This document shows positions 5,877 through 5,913 of a stretch of DNA of 5,913 nucleotides, piece by piece (position 1 is the first letter of the stretch; each line of letters opens with the position of its first letter). Source of the DNA: an uncultured Clostridiaceae bacterium (GTDB lineage: Bacteria > Bacillota > Clostridia > Clostridiales > Oxobacteraceae); the NCBI GenBank assembly GCA_937900065.1, contig CALCDS010000190.1, positions 1-5,913 on the forward strand, read 5' to 3'. The translations under genes were made by a program, and so were the position numbers. A model generated the notes under the pieces. It did not search any database. It saw only the letters and a program-made list of their open reading frames with translations, and was not told the origin of the DNA.

Positions 5877-5913
5877 GTATTATCTGTACTATTATACATA
5901 AGTGTTGATTTTT

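Noticed and set aside
5891..5896. Minus-strand TATAAT near the window end
   Set aside because: Its -35 element would lie outside the window and no minus-strand gene is visible, so it cannot be assessed.

Overview
The window looks like chromosomal DNA from a low-to-moderate GC Gram-positive anaerobe of the Clostridia type. The reasons are frequent ATA and AGG codons, strong AGGGG/GGAG ribosome-binding sites, TTG start use, SigA-like promoters, a RecD2 helicase next to a comF-type operon, and a small zinc-ribbon gene typical of Clostridia. I cannot name the genus.

Layout. Positions 1-230 hold no gene that I can support; they carry an extended -10 promoter (192-200) and the RBS for a TTG-started recD2 (231-2465). 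The gap after recD2 is almost exactly filled by a 34-codon ORF (2478-2582) with its own good RBS. Next comes a ComFA-like protein (2587-4257), which overlaps comFC (4241-4990) by 17 bases. These four reading frames probably form one operon for DNA processing and competence-type DNA handling.

The gene-free stretch 4991-5511 is the most interesting part. It starts as AT-rich DNA with three copies of a 9-base word and a small hairpin. A near-consensus SigA promoter follows (5176-5205), and right at its predicted start site begins a highly structured RNA of about 220 nt (roughly 5211-5430). The two ends of this RNA form a 13-bp helix. Its position directly downstream of comFC, its size and its own promoter fit the raiA-motif noncoding RNA, which is known to lie between comFC and raiA in many Bacillota and Actinomycetota and has been linked to sporulation and aggregation in Clostridium acetobutylicum. 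Here the next gene is not raiA but a 93-residue double zinc-ribbon protein (5512-5793), closed by a strong intrinsic terminator (5838-5876).

The second unusual point is the ComFA-like protein. It keeps the ComFA four-cysteine zinc finger, overall fold order and operon position, but the ATPase/helicase motifs (Walker A, DEAD-type motif II, motif III, motif VI) are replaced, in an open frame of 556 codons. It looks like a retained pseudo-helicase paired with an intact ComFC.
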